DNA from: SZUA-320 sp963707875
GTDB taxonomy: Bacteria > Gemmatimonadota > Gemmatimonadetes > Gemmatimonadales > GWC2-71-9
DNA length: 64,000 nt
Direction of reading: 5' to 3'
Assembly (NCBI GenBank): GCA_963707875.1
Contig: CAVPRU010000003.1
Location: 1 to 64,000 of the forward strand
Each line of letters opens with the position of its first letter. Positions within the stretch are counted from its first letter, which is position 1. The notes under the pieces were generated by a model. It did no database searches. It saw nothing but the letters and a program-made list of their open reading frames with translations, and was not told the origin of the DNA. Positions 1 through 8,307 of the stretch are shown here, piece by piece. Both the position numbers and the translations under genes were made by a program.

Positions 1-66
1 GAACCGCTCGAACTCCTGAACCTTGAGCAGCCGGTCGAAATGACCGGGCGCTCGCTCCTCTCATGA
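1..66 (+). CDS. C-terminal tail of an unidentified upstream gene (partial)
   Basis: Frame 1 is open from the window edge to a TGA at 64-66, giving 21 residues that end in RSLLS. That TGA overlaps the ATG at 63 in an ATGA arrangement typical of the operons throughout this window, which is the main reason to treat it as a real gene end. The fragment is too short to identify. Since it lies directly upstream of a molybdenum-cofactor gene set, a molybdoenzyme subunit is conceivable, but that is only a guess. Confidence 0.35.
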   Translation, partial: EPLELLNLEQPVEMTGRSLLS

Positions 67-779
67 TGGGTCGTATGCCTCGCTTTCTGATTGCCACCGT
101 ACTGCTGACCGCCGCGACGAGCCCACTGGCCGCCCAGGTGGGTCACAACCCCGAGTCATCCCCCTATCAGGATGTACCGCGCTCCACCTACCTGGTGCTC
201 ACCGCCGGTCAATTCCGGGGCGGTGGCGGCAAGGTCGGGGTCGGCCCCCATGCCGGCTACACCTACGGGGCCCAGTTCAATCTTCTCGCCAACCGACCGC
301 TCCAGGTCGGTCTGGGTGTCTTCTACGGAAAGCTGGACCGGCTGGTGCAGGATCCCAGCAAACCCCCGGAGACCCGGACCTCGGGACCGGTCAGTCAGGG
401 CGTCCTCTGGACCGACATCGCCATCCAGTTCAACCTGACCGGCGGCAAGACCTGGCACGGGCTGGCACCATTCCTCGGCACCTCGATGGGCCTGACGTTT
501 GCCGAGGCGGTGCCGGAGGATCAGACCGGATTCAAGATGGGCACCAAGATCTATGTCGCTCCGATGGCGGGGACCCGGTATTTCCTGGCCGATCGGCTGC
601 ACCTTCAACTGGACGCCAGGTTCCAGTTCTGGCAGATCAAGTACCCCAACTCCTACCGGCTCCCCCCAGCCACTTCCCCGGAGAGCCCGCCAGTCCTTCC
701 CGATGGCATCCTGGGCGAGTGGGTGGTCACCCCCTGGCTCAGGGCTGGTCTGGGGTGGTCTTTCTCGCTTCCCTTCTGA
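63..779 (+). CDS. Secreted, probable outer-membrane beta-barrel protein
   Basis: A 238-aa protein with a clear signal peptide: an Arg-containing start, a hydrophobic core (LIATVLLTAA) and a likely cleavage after SPLAAQ near residue 25. The mature part is rich in alternating Gly/aromatic stretches (YTYGAQFNLL, GLGVFYGKL, LQLDARFQFWQIKY) and ends in WSFSLPF with a terminal Phe, as is usual for porin-like barrels inserted by BamA. No specific family is recognised. Starts at 63, 66 or 75 are all possible; 63 overlaps the preceding stop. The next gene begins 3 nt after this one ends, so it may be the first gene of the molybdenum-cofactor transcript, although its role there is unknown. Confidence 0.72.
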   Translation: MMGRMPRFLIATVLLTAATSPLAAQVGHNPESSPYQDVPRSTYLVLTAGQFRGGGGKVGVGPHAGYTYGAQFNLLANRPLQVGLGVFYGKLDRLVQDPSKPPETRTSGPVSQGVLWTDIAIQFNLTGGKTWHGLAPFLGTSMGLTFAEAVPEDQTGFKMGTKIYVAPMAGTRYFLADRLHLQLDARFQFWQIKYPNSYRLPPATSPESPPVLPDGILGEWVVTPWLRAGLGWSFSLPF

Positions 780-781
780 CC

Positions 782-1195
782 GTGCCCATCTCGCTCACCC
801 GGACAGTCGGATTCCGCGCCTCGCATCGGCTCCATGACCCGCGGCTGAGCGAGTTCCAGAACCGACGGAAGTTCGGGGGCACCGCGGACAGTCATACCCA
901 TGACTACACCTGCGGGGTGACGATCGGCGGACCGGACCCCGAGAGCGGGATGCTGCTCGACCTGGGGGAGCTCGACCGGCTGCTCGCAGAGCGGGTGGTG
1001 GGTCGGCTCGATGAGCAGGACCTGAACCAGGTCGTCCCGGTCTTCGCCGACCAGAGTCGGATCGCCACCTGCGAAGCCCTCGCGGTCTGGATTTATCAGC
1101 AACTGGCGGATCAGCTCCCCGGGGGACTCCGCCTGGAGCGGGTCCGGATCGCCGAGGACGCCTCCTTGCATGCCGACTGCACCGGAACCGCCTGA
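782..1195 (+). CDS. 6-pyruvoyl-tetrahydropterin synthase / QueD-like protein with altered active site
   Basis: A 137-aa protein from a GTG at 782. The T-fold PTPS/6-carboxytetrahydropterin synthase pattern is clear: zinc ligands His15 (FRASHRL), His38 and His40 (SHTHDY), the ESGMLLDLGEL strand, the LDEQDLN segment, CEALAVWIY and a C-terminal IAED. Family members convert dihydroneopterin triphosphate to pyruvoyl- or carboxy-tetrahydropterin using a Cys and an Asp-His pair. Here the Cys position four residues before the first HxH histidine is Thr34, and the usual LDH motif reads LDE (Asp77-Glu78). Zinc binding therefore looks intact while two catalytic residues are missing. It lies 3 nt after the barrel gene and overlaps fdhD by 26 nt, suggesting a pterin-related role alongside molybdopterin genes. 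The actual reaction is unknown. Confidence 0.8.
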   Translation: MPISLTRTVGFRASHRLHDPRLSEFQNRRKFGGTADSHTHDYTCGVTIGGPDPESGMLLDLGELDRLLAERVVGRLDEQDLNQVVPVFADQSRIATCEALAVWIYQQLADQLPGGLRLERVRIAEDASLHADCTGTA

Positions 1196-1937
1196 TCCGG
1201 TTCGCCCCGCCAAGCGGGGCGGGCGGATGTCCGACGAGGCCGTGGTCGAGGAGGTCCCCGTCTGGCTCGAGGTCAACGGCCACCCGGCGGTCACCTGGAT
1301 GTGCACCCCGGATCTGCTGGAAGAACTGGCGGTCGGCTGGCTCGCCGGGGAGGGATACATCGCCTCGGTGGATGAGGTTCGGCTCCGCCCCTGTGCCACC
1401 GACCTGGGCTTCTGGGCCACCATCCCGGAAGAGCGGGTCGCCGCGGTCCACGCCGAGGCCCGGCGCCCGGTGCTCGCCTCGGGCTGCGGCGCCGTCTCCA
1501 CCTTTCTCGCCGATCCTGCCACCACCCGGGCCGAACCACTTCGGGGTTCCCCCCCGTCGGCGGAGACCCTGCGCGGGTTGTTCAAGGAGCTGTTTGCCAG
1601 GGGGGACCGCTATCGGGACACCGGCGGGATCCACGCTGCGGCCCTCACCGACTGTACCTCGCTGCTGGCCCAGGCCGAAGACATCGGCCGCCACAACGCG
1701 GTGGACAAGGTGATCGGGATGGCGACCCTGGCCCGTCGTTCCACCCGCGGTCTGGGCCTGATGGTGACCGGTCGGATTTCGGCCGAGTTGGCCTTCAAGG
1801 CGACCCGGGCCGGGGTGGCGTGGGTGGCCACCCCCTCGGTCCCCAGCACTCTGGCGGTCGAGATTGCCCGGCGGTCCGGGATGGTCCTGGTCGGCCGGGC
1901 GGTGAGCGGCACGCCCCGGCACCACGGCGCCCGGTGA
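1170..1937 (+). CDS. fdhD: FdhD, sulfur carrier for formate dehydrogenase molybdenum cofactor
   Basis: A 255-aa FdhD/NarQ-family protein. FdhD passes sulfur from a cysteine desulfurase to the molybdenum cofactor of formate dehydrogenase. Family hallmarks are VEEVPVWLEVNG near the N-terminus, ELAVGWLAGEGYI, ASGCGAVS, DIGRHNAVDKVIG and VTGRISAELAFK. In E. coli the sulfur-carrying loop is CGVCG with two cysteines. Here only the first (about Cys106) remains and the second position is Val. The start is uncertain: ATG 1170 overlaps the preceding gene, while ATG 1227 follows a GC-rich hairpin (7-bp arms, 1204-1220) and also fits the family length. The stop overlaps the GTG of mobA. Its presence implies a molybdo- or tungsto-formate dehydrogenase elsewhere in the genome. 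Confidence 0.92.
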   Translation: MPTAPEPPDPVRPAKRGGRMSDEAVVEEVPVWLEVNGHPAVTWMCTPDLLEELAVGWLAGEGYIASVDEVRLRPCATDLGFWATIPEERVAAVHAEARRPVLASGCGAVSTFLADPATTRAEPLRGSPPSAETLRGLFKELFARGDRYRDTGGIHAAALTDCTSLLAQAEDIGRHNAVDKVIGMATLARRSTRGLGLMVTGRISAELAFKATRAGVAWVATPSVPSTLAVEIARRSGMVLVGRAVSGTPRHHGAR

Positions 1938-2527
1938 TCATCCGCGGCGCGGTGCTGGCCGGCGGGGGGGCCACCCGGTTCGAGGGAAGACCCAAGGGGC
2001 TGGAATCGGTCGGTGGCCGGCGCATTCTCGATCGGGTGATCGAGGCCCTGACGGAGGGACTTGGTGAGCCCCCGCTGCTGGTGGCCAATCATCCCGAGGC
2101 GGCCGAATGGGCGCCCGGCCTTCGGGTGGTCGGCGACACCCTCCCCGGGTTGGGGGCGCTGGGTGGGATCTACACCGCGGTGATGGAAACCCCGGCCCCG
2201 GTGGTCTGCGTCGCGTGGGACATGCCCTTCGTGCCCGCCGGGCTGGTCCGGGCCCTGGCCGACAGCCTGGAGATGGTGGATCTCTGTCTCCCGGAGAGTG
2301 GCGGACCCCGAGGGGTGGAACCGCTCTGTGCCAGCTATGGACCGGCCTGTGCCGGGGCGATCGAACGATCGGTGGCGGAGAACGACCTCCGCGCCATCGG
2401 CTTCCATCGCCATGTCGGGGTGGGTATTCTGAGGGAGACCACCGTGCGACGGTACGGGGATCCTGACCGGCTCTTCTTCAACGTCAACACCGCCGCCGAC
2501 CTGACCAGGGCCCAAGGACTCGTCTGA
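1934..2527 (+). CDS. mobA: MobA, molybdenum cofactor guanylyltransferase
   Basis: A 197-aa protein starting at a GTG that overlaps the fdhD stop (GTGA). MobA attaches GMP to Mo-molybdopterin to make the MGD cofactor of DMSO-reductase-family enzymes such as formate dehydrogenase. The N-terminal nucleotide-binding loop LAGGGATRFEGRPKGL matches the family LAGGxSxRMGxxK pattern. Further family features are AWDMPFV (the metal-binding Asp), RGVEPLCASYGP and the C-terminal FFNVNTAADL. Length is normal. It is followed 2 nt later by mobB, so the two partners are probably co-translated. Confidence 0.93.
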   Translation: MIIRGAVLAGGGATRFEGRPKGLESVGGRRILDRVIEALTEGLGEPPLLVANHPEAAEWAPGLRVVGDTLPGLGALGGIYTAVMETPAPVVCVAWDMPFVPAGLVRALADSLEMVDLCLPESGGPRGVEPLCASYGPACAGAIERSVAENDLRAIGFHRHVGVGILRETTVRRYGDPDRLFFNVNTAADLTRAQGLV

Positions 2528-2529
2528 CC

Positions 2530-3057
2530 ATGCGTCTCTTCTCCATCATCGGCCGCAAAGGCTCAGGGAAGACCACCCTGATGGTTGCGCTCGCCCGCGA
2601 GTTCAAGCGGCAGGGCAAACGGGTCGGGACCATCAAGCACGCCTCCCATCCCGCGCTGGTGGATGCCGAAGGCACCGACAGCTTCCGGCATTTCCATCAG
2701 GGCATGGCGGAGAGAAGCATGGTTGCCTCGCCGGACCTGCGGGTCACCTTCGAGCGGACCAGCGAAAACCATGATCCCGTCGCTCTGGCCACCCGATACA
2801 TGGCCGGGCTGGACCTGGTGCTGTGCGAGGGCTTTCGCAGCTCCATCCTGCCCCGAGTGGAGGTGGTACGGAGGGACGTGAGCCCGGAACCACCGTACTT
2901 CACCGTGCCTGCTCCTGGCGCCGGGCCCTGGCTCGGGGTGGTCACCGACGACCTGGCCCTCACCGCCCCCTGCCGCATCGTGCGGTTCCAGGACACGATG
3001 TGGTTGCCCGTGATCTCCATGCTCGCCTGGGAGCACGGCCTGCTGGTGGAGCCATAG
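2530..3057 (+). CDS. mobB: MobB, molybdopterin-guanine dinucleotide biosynthesis adapter GTPase
   Basis: A 175-aa P-loop protein. The Walker A motif GRKGSGKTT sits at residues 8-16, followed by the MobB-type GTIKHASH segment and the DLVLCEGFRS motif. MobB is a GTP-binding partner that assists MobA in guanylylating molybdenum cofactor. It directly follows mobA and its 3' end runs into the region where moeA must start. The domain is complete and nothing looks degraded. Confidence 0.93.
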   Translation: MRLFSIIGRKGSGKTTLMVALAREFKRQGKRVGTIKHASHPALVDAEGTDSFRHFHQGMAERSMVASPDLRVTFERTSENHDPVALATRYMAGLDLVLCEGFRSSILPRVEVVRRDVSPEPPYFTVPAPGAGPWLGVVTDDLALTAPCRIVRFQDTMWLPVISMLAWEHGLLVEP

Positions 3058-4301
3058 GCCCACTCTCGGCCGCGGAAGCGGCCCGCAGAATCCAGGCGGA
3101 CATCCACCGGCAACCGCCGCTCCGGATGCCGCTCGACGACGCGGCGGGATCGGTCCTCGCCGAGTCCATTACCAGCCCGATCGATATCCCCACCCACACC
3201 AACTCCGCGATGGACGGCTACGCCGTCCGCGGCGAGGACGTCCGTGGAGCCACCACGGAGAGCCCCCGACCGCTGGCGGTCGTGGAGCAGATTCCGGCGG
3301 GTCACTTTCCGGTCCATCGGCTGGAACCGGGTCAGGCGTCCCGGATCTTCACCGGAGCGCCACTCCCAGCCGGGGCCGACACGGTCATCCGGCAGGAGGA
3401 CACCGACCTGGGACGCGAACGGGTGGTCATCCGATCGGATCGGGATCTGGGCACCAACATCCGGCAGGCCGGCGAGGACATCCGGCGCGGCGCGCTGCTG
3501 CTGGAGGAGGGGGCCCTGCTCGGCCCCGCCGAGCTGGGAGCATTGGCCTCGGTCGCCGTCAGTCACCCGCTGGTATACCGACGGCCCCGAGTCGCCATCC
3601 TCGCCAGTGGCGATGAAATCGTGGACCTGGACCGGGCCGAGGAAATCCTGTCGGGCCGAAAGGTCGCCAGCTCCAACAGCCACAGCCTGATCGCCCTGGT
3701 CCGGGAGGCCGGTGGGGTCCCGGTCAGCCTCGGCATTGCCGCAGACACCCCGGCCGACGTTCGAGAGCACCTGCTTCGCGCGGCGGACTGTGACCTGCTG
3801 GTCACCACCGCCGGGATCAGCGTCGGCGAGCATGACTTCCTGCGGGGAGCAATCGAGGAGGCGGGAGAAATCCGGTTCTGGCGGCTCCGGATGCGCCCCG
3901 GCGCCCCAGTCGGGTTCGGCGTGCTGCGCGGGGTGCCCTGGATCGGGCTGCCCGGCAACCCGGTGAGCACCATGGTCACCTTCGAACTCTTCGTCCGGCC
4001 CGCGATCCGGACCATGATGGGCCACCGGCTGCCGTTCCGACGAACGGTGCCAGTGCGGACCGCGGAACCGGTCCGGGTCAACCCGAAGCTGCAGCATTTT
4101 CTCAGGGCGGTGGTGGCCGAGGCGCCCGGTGGGCTGATGGCCCGTTTGACCGGCCCCCAGGGGTCGGGGATCCTGACGTCGATGATCCGGGCCAATGGGC
4201 TGTTGATTGTGCCCGAAGGCCAGCCCGAGACAGCCAAGGGTAGCGGACTCCAGGCCCTCCTCCTCGACGACCCTCGGCACCAGGCGGAGCCGCCGTTCTG
4301 A
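3000..4301 (+). CDS. moeA: MoeA, molybdopterin molybdenumtransferase
   Basis: MoeA inserts molybdate into adenylylated molybdopterin. The recognisable protein begins near GPLSAAEAARRIQADI and carries the expected motifs: TNSAMDGYAV, AGADTVIRQED, ILASGDEIVDL, a TTAGISVGEHDF loop, MRPGAPVGFGV and WIGLPGNPVSTMVTFE, then the C-terminal domain IV. No ATG lies close to the conserved start. The nearest plausible codons in frame are a GTG at 3000 and a CTG at 3027, both inside the 3' end of mobB; an ATA at 3054 would fit the spacing but is a very rare initiator. The 5' coordinate is therefore tentative. It is the last gene of the molybdenum-cofactor set; the adenylyltransferase partner (mogA-like) is near 53 kb. 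Confidence 0.9.
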   Translation: MVARDLHARLGARPAGGAIGPLSAAEAARRIQADIHRQPPLRMPLDDAAGSVLAESITSPIDIPTHTNSAMDGYAVRGEDVRGATTESPRPLAVVEQIPAGHFPVHRLEPGQASRIFTGAPLPAGADTVIRQEDTDLGRERVVIRSDRDLGTNIRQAGEDIRRGALLLEEGALLGPAELGALASVAVSHPLVYRRPRVAILASGDEIVDLDRAEEILSGRKVASSNSHSLIALVREAGGVPVSLGIAADTPADVREHLLRAADCDLLVTTAGISVGEHDFLRGAIEEAGEIRFWRLRMRPGAPVGFGVLRGVPWIGLPGNPVSTMVTFELFVRPAIRTMMGHRLPFRRTVPVRTAEPVRVNPKLQHFLRAVVAEAPGGLMARLTGPQGSGILTSMIRANGLLIVPEGQPETAKGSGLQALLLDDPRHQAEPPF

Positions 4302-4383
4302 GCGCCCGGGCCAGGTCCCTTGCCCGATCGGTGTCCCGGTAATAACGATCAGGTGGTTCGCGGTGTCAGGACCAGGAGGCCCG

Positions 4384-5190
4384 ATGGGGAAGCTGCTCGC
4401 GGTACCAGTCCTGCTGATGGCGGTAATGGTGACTCCGAATGTCGCCCTCGGTCAGGACGACAAGCCGAGGATTTCGGGGGTGGTGGTGGATGCCGGCGGC
4501 CTTCCCCTTGAGGAGGCGATCGTGGAGCTGGTGGGGGCCGACCGGAAGAGCACCACACCGGCCACGGGCAGATTCCAGTTTGACCAGCTGAAAAAGGGCA
4601 AGTACTGGCTCTTCGTCCGGCGGATCGGGTACCTGCCGGTTCAGCAGAGCCTGACGATCGAACACGCCACCCGGGAGTTCCTGGTCGTCCTCGAGGCGGT
4701 CCCGGTCCGCCTGGACGACATCGTGGTGGAGGCCCTGAGCAGCCTGTACCAGCGGCGGATGCGGGACTTCACCTTTCGATCCCGCAGCACGTGGGGCGGG
4801 CGGTTCCTCACCGCAGATGACCTGGCCAGGACCGACACCCGTCGTCTGGGCGATGTGGTGATCCGGCACCTGCCCTTCAAGTCCCAGTACACGATGGACC
4901 TGCGGGGCGGGTTCGACGAGTTCGGGGGGGCGAACAGCCGCTACTCAACCAGCCGGCTGACCAGGCGCTACATGGTCCATCGCGACTGTCCACCTGCGAT
5001 CGCGCTCAACGGCGGCGGCATCCTGGCGGGAATGGCGGTCAATGACTTTGACCCCAAGGAAGTCGAGGCGGTCGAAATCTACCGCGAAGGGGTGAACATC
5101 CCGATCGAGTACCAGTTCGCTGGACGGGCCACCTGCGGGCTGGTGGTGATCTGGCTCAAATCGTGGGCCCGGGCAGGCAGCAGCGGATAG
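4384..5190 (+). CDS. Secreted carboxypeptidase-regulatory / TonB plug-like protein
   Basis: A 268-aa protein whose start is fixed by a strong AGGAGG at 4374-4379 before ATG 4384. A signal peptide (LLAVPVLLMAVMVTP, cut after ALGQ) is followed by a carboxypeptidase-regulatory-like beta domain (ISGVVVDAGGLPLEEAIVELVG through the VRRIGY turn, about residues 35-105). The remainder resembles an isolated plug domain: RRLGDVVIRHLP, an internal Cys pair and ending EVEAVEIYREG, as in outer-membrane receptors but without the barrel. Such stand-alone plug proteins are, to my knowledge, frequent in Gemmatimonadota and Bacteroidota. The function is unknown; surface adhesion or receptor interaction is an inference. 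It ends 3 nt from the convergent next gene. Confidence 0.75.
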   Translation: MGKLLAVPVLLMAVMVTPNVALGQDDKPRISGVVVDAGGLPLEEAIVELVGADRKSTTPATGRFQFDQLKKGKYWLFVRRIGYLPVQQSLTIEHATREFLVVLEAVPVRLDDIVVEALSSLYQRRMRDFTFRSRSTWGGRFLTADDLARTDTRRLGDVVIRHLPFKSQYTMDLRGGFDEFGGANSRYSTSRLTRRYMVHRDCPPAIALNGGGILAGMAVNDFDPKEVEAVEIYREGVNIPIEYQFAGRATCGLVVIWLKSWARAGSSG

Positions 5191-5193
5191 CCT

Positions 5194-6120
5194 TCAGGCC
5201 AGCGACTTGACCTTCTGCAGCAGGGCCTCGGCGTCGAGCCCAGCGGCCATACTCCGGATCTCGGCCTCGACCCGCGGGTACATGGTCTTGGCCTCCTCCT
5301 GGAACCGGGCAAACAGCGTTCGGAGATCACCGGAGTCGAGTTTCCGACCCTGGCGGTAATACACCTCGGCCGAGTGACCGATGGCATAGGTGGTGGCGAA
5401 CGCCATGACCACGCCGGTGGCCGAGGACACCGCGCCACCAAACAAGCCGCCCAGCAGACCGCCCCCGACGCCCTTGGCGACCCCACCCAGCAGCCGCCGG
5501 GCGATGGCTTCCACGGCTTGCGAGGTGGCTCCGATCCCGAAGGCCGCTACCAACTCCATCACCTGCTCCCGATCGAGCTGGACTCCGTGCCGGCGGCCGA
5601 CCTCGTACACCAGCTTGAGTTGAACCGGGAGCACCACGATGGCCGCAGCGGACTGGGGCAGCAACTCTGCGGCGCCCGCCAGCATCGCGAAGCGGAGGAT
5701 CCGCTGGTCCAGGTCCCCGCCGGCGGGCGTGGCGACCGAGGCCATCGGCGGCAAACCGGGGTCGGTATACAGCTGGGCTTCCAATCGGATTCCGCTCGCC
5801 GCGGCCTCGGTGATGCCGAGGGCGCGCTGGAGTTCCTGGAGGAAGTCCGCCTCCGACTCCGACAGGAATCCGTCGACCAGACAGACCTGGGCGGCCATCT
5901 GGTAGGCCAGCCGCCGGGCCTCGGCGCTCTGCAGCTGCTCGGCGATCAGCCGCGGGTTGACCGGCTTGGCAAAGGCCTCGCGGAACAGATCCCGAGCACC
6001 AAACCCGAGATCCTCCATCAGGTGTTCGATGCGCTGCCGCTCCTGACGGTCCAGATGACCGTCGGCGCAGGCGGCGGCCACACAGGTCAGCGCGATGTAC
6101 TCCCGTTCAAGGTCGGTCAT
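5194..6120 (-). CDS. TerB-like / DUF697-like protein
   Basis: A 308-aa cytoplasmic protein with two parts. Residues 1-110 form a helical segment with acidic patches (CADGHLDRQERQRIE and VDGFLSESEADFLQEL) like the TerB/DjlA family, where paired DG..D..E motifs bind metal. Residues 130-290 resemble the DUF697/YcjF-type C-terminal domain, with helical membrane-associated Gly/Ala-rich segments (GGGLLGGLFGGAVSSATG, near 220-245). It is a single-gene unit, convergent with the plug-like gene and divergent from the S9 peptidase. Its role is unknown; TerB-domain proteins are linked to envelope stress and metal resistance, but nothing here specifies it. Confidence 0.6.
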   Translation of the reverse strand: MTDLEREYIALTCVAAACADGHLDRQERQRIEHLMEDLGFGARDLFREAFAKPVNPRLIAEQLQSAEARRLAYQMAAQVCLVDGFLSESEADFLQELQRALGITEAAASGIRLEAQLYTDPGLPPMASVATPAGGDLDQRILRFAMLAGAAELLPQSAAAIVVLPVQLKLVYEVGRRHGVQLDREQVMELVAAFGIGATSQAVEAIARRLLGGVAKGVGGGLLGGLFGGAVSSATGVVMAFATTYAIGHSAEVYYRQGRKLDSGDLRTLFARFQEEAKTMYPRVEAEIRSMAAGLDAEALLQKVKSLA

Positions 6121-6203
6121 GGCCGATGTTACGAGTCCTGATTGCGGGAGGTTTCACCTCGGGGTATTGTCTCTCCATCGCCCCGATCCAGGAGAATAAT
6201 TCC

Positions 6204-8207
6204 ATGCGCCGTACCCCGCTGCTCCTTGCTGCCGCGCTCGCCTGGGCCCCCGGCCTGGTCGGCCAGCAGGCCGACTCCCGCCTGACCCTGGCCAACTACC
6301 TGGACCTGGAGGACGTGCAGAACCCGGTTCTCTCTCCGGATGGCCGGCAGATCATCTTCACCCGCCGGTGGGTGGACAAGACCAACGACCGGTGGGAGTC
6401 CTCGCTCTGGACCATGAACGCGGACGGTTCCCGGATGCGGTTCCTGGTCAACGGCTCCGGGGCCAACTGGTCACCCGATGGGACCCGGATCGCCTTCCTG
6501 GCACCCGGGGAGCCTTCCGGGACCCAGATCTTCGTCCGCTGGATGGACGCCGAGGGAGCGACGACCCAGATCACCCGGGTGGAGCGGCCACCGAACGGCA
6601 TCGAATGGTCCCCGGACGGCCGGTCCATTGCGTTCCAGGCGCTGGTTCCGGAGCGAGAGCGTTGGGACGTCTCCATTCCCAGTGCTCCCCAGGGCGCCAA
6701 GTGGGTCGAATCTCCCCGGATCGTTGAGCGACTCGACTACCGGCAGGATCGGGTCGGGTTCACCGACCAGGGGTACCAGCAGTTGTTCGTGGTGCCTGCC
6801 GACGGAGGGACCCCGCGCCAGCTTACCGAGGGCCCCTACAACGCCGGCAGCCCGACCTGGACCACCGACGGGGCCGGCCTGTTGTTCACTTCGCTGCGGG
6901 TGCCCGACGCTGACTGGATCTGGCGGGAATCGGAGATCTACCGGGTGAACCTGGCCACCAGGGAAGTGGTCGCGCTGACCACCCGCAAGGGACTGGACCT
7001 CAGCCCGACCCCGTCTCCGAACGGCCGGTGGATCGCCTACACCGGGTATGACTCGACCGACGCGACCTGGCAGGACACCCGACTCTACCTGATGAACGCG
7101 GACGGGTCGAATTCCCGGATGCTCACGCCCGACCTCGATCGGTCCCCGCAGAACCTCCGGTGGGCGGCCGACAACAGCGGGGTCTATTTCCAGGTGGACG
7201 AGTCCGGCACCCGGAACCTCTGGTTCGCCCCGATCACTGGTGCTCCCCGGGCCATCACCCGGGGCAGCCATACCCTGACCGTGACCGACATCAGCAACGC
7301 CGGGCTGGCCGTCGGGACCCGCACCACGGCCCTCGAGCCCAACGATGTCGTCGCCTTTGACCTTCGCCAGCCCGCCACGTTCCGTCAGTTGACCGCGGTC
7401 AACGAGGACATTCTGGCCGGCAAGACCCTGGGTGAGGTGGAAGAGATCTGGTATCCCTCGGTGGACGGCTTCCGGATTCAGGGGTGGATCATCAAGCCCC
7501 CCGGCTTCGATCGCTCCAAGAAGTACCCCTTGATGCTGACGATCCACGGCGGGCCCCACTCGATGTACTTCGGCGCCTTCAACTTCGGCTGGCAGGAACA
7601 CGCCGCCAACGGCTACGTCGTGCTCTACACCAACCCGCGAGGCAGTACCGGATACGGCAGCGCCTTTGGCAACGCGATCAAGAACGCGTACCCGGGCAAG
7701 GACTACGATGACCTGATGGCGGGGGTCGACACGGTCGTCGGCCGCGGCTACATCGACGAACGGAACCTGTTCGTCTACGGCTGTTCCGGCGGCGGGGTCC
7801 TGACCTCCTGGATCGTCGGACACACCAACCGGTTCGCCGCGGCATCGGCCAACTGCCCCGTCACCAACTGGCTCAGCTTTGTCGGCACGACCGATGGGCC
7901 CAACTGGTACCGGAATTTCGCCAGGCTTCCCTGGGAAGATCCCAGCGAGCACCTCCGCCGGTCTCCGTTGATGTACGTCGGCAACGTGACCACCCCGACC
8001 ATGCTGATGACCGGTGAGATGGATCTGCGGACCCCGATCCCGCAGACCGAGGAGTACTACCAGGCGCTCAAGTTCCGGATGGTGCCGACCGCGATGGTGC
8101 GGTTCAACCAGGAGTGGCACGGCACCAGTTCCCGGCCCTCCAACTTCCTCCGGACCCAGGCCTATCTGCGGTACTGGTTCCAGCGCTACTCCAAGCCGGC
8201 GACCTGA
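6204..8207 (+). CDS. S9 family prolyl oligopeptidase, secreted
   Basis: A 667-aa exported serine peptidase. AGGAG at 6189-6193 precedes ATG 6204, followed by a signal peptide ending GLVGQQ. Residues about 30-400 carry repeated WD40-like/TolB-like beta-propeller units (NPVLSPDGRQI, GIEWSPDGRSIAF, TPSPNGRWIAY). The C-terminal alpha/beta-hydrolase domain has GCSGGG around the nucleophile Ser (the usual form is GxSxGG), the Asp in TGEMDLRTP and the His in EWHGTS. Such enzymes cleave short peptides after Pro or Ala in the periplasm, or act as acylaminoacyl peptidases. A second S9 gene lies at 36.5 kb on the other strand. It ends shortly before a very strong hairpin at 8231. Confidence 0.9.
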   Translation: MRRTPLLLAAALAWAPGLVGQQADSRLTLANYLDLEDVQNPVLSPDGRQIIFTRRWVDKTNDRWESSLWTMNADGSRMRFLVNGSGANWSPDGTRIAFLAPGEPSGTQIFVRWMDAEGATTQITRVERPPNGIEWSPDGRSIAFQALVPERERWDVSIPSAPQGAKWVESPRIVERLDYRQDRVGFTDQGYQQLFVVPADGGTPRQLTEGPYNAGSPTWTTDGAGLLFTSLRVPDADWIWRESEIYRVNLATREVVALTTRKGLDLSPTPSPNGRWIAYTGYDSTDATWQDTRLYLMNADGSNSRMLTPDLDRSPQNLRWAADNSGVYFQVDESGTRNLWFAPITGAPRAITRGSHTLTVTDISNAGLAVGTRTTALEPNDVVAFDLRQPATFRQLTAVNEDILAGKTLGEVEEIWYPSVDGFRIQGWIIKPPGFDRSKKYPLMLTIHGGPHSMYFGAFNFGWQEHAANGYVVLYTNPRGSTGYGSAFGNAIKNAYPGKDYDDLMAGVDTVVGRGYIDERNLFVYGCSGGGVLTSWIVGHTNRFAAASANCPVTNWLSFVGTTDGPNWYRNFARLPWEDPSEHLRRSPLMYVGNVTTPTMLMTGEMDLRTPIPQTEEYYQALKFRMVPTAMVRFNQEWHGTSSRPSNFLRTQAYLRYWFQRYSKPAT

Positions 8208-8230
8208 GTCGAGCGGCCGTTGATGGTGGC

Positions 8231-8262
8231 GGGGCGCTGGTCCTTCGGGGTCAGCGCCCCGC
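8231..8262. terminator. Hairpin with UUCG tetraloop between convergent genes
   Basis: Ten perfectly complementary bases (8231-8240 with 8253-8262) are extended by two G-U and two G-C pairs to a TTCG tetraloop at 8245-8248. The whole 32-nt segment folds as one uninterrupted stem. There is no T-run on either side. It lies between the ends of the S9 peptidase (+) and asparagine synthetase (-), where a bidirectional transcription stop or 3'-end stabiliser would be expected. Confidence 0.75.
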
Positions 8263-8307
8263 GCCGCTGGTACCCGGGGGGAAGCCTGGGAGACTGGCGA
8301 TCCCGTC

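Noticed and set aside
653..1585. A 310-codon open frame on the minus strand opposite the PTPS-like and fdhD genes
   Set aside because: Low-complexity Arg/Gly/Ser-rich product with no motif; a high-GC shadow of two well-supported plus-strand genes.
3054..3057. ATA as the moeA start
   Set aside because: The position suits the family N-terminus, but ATA initiation is very rare; GTG 3000 was reported as tentative start instead.
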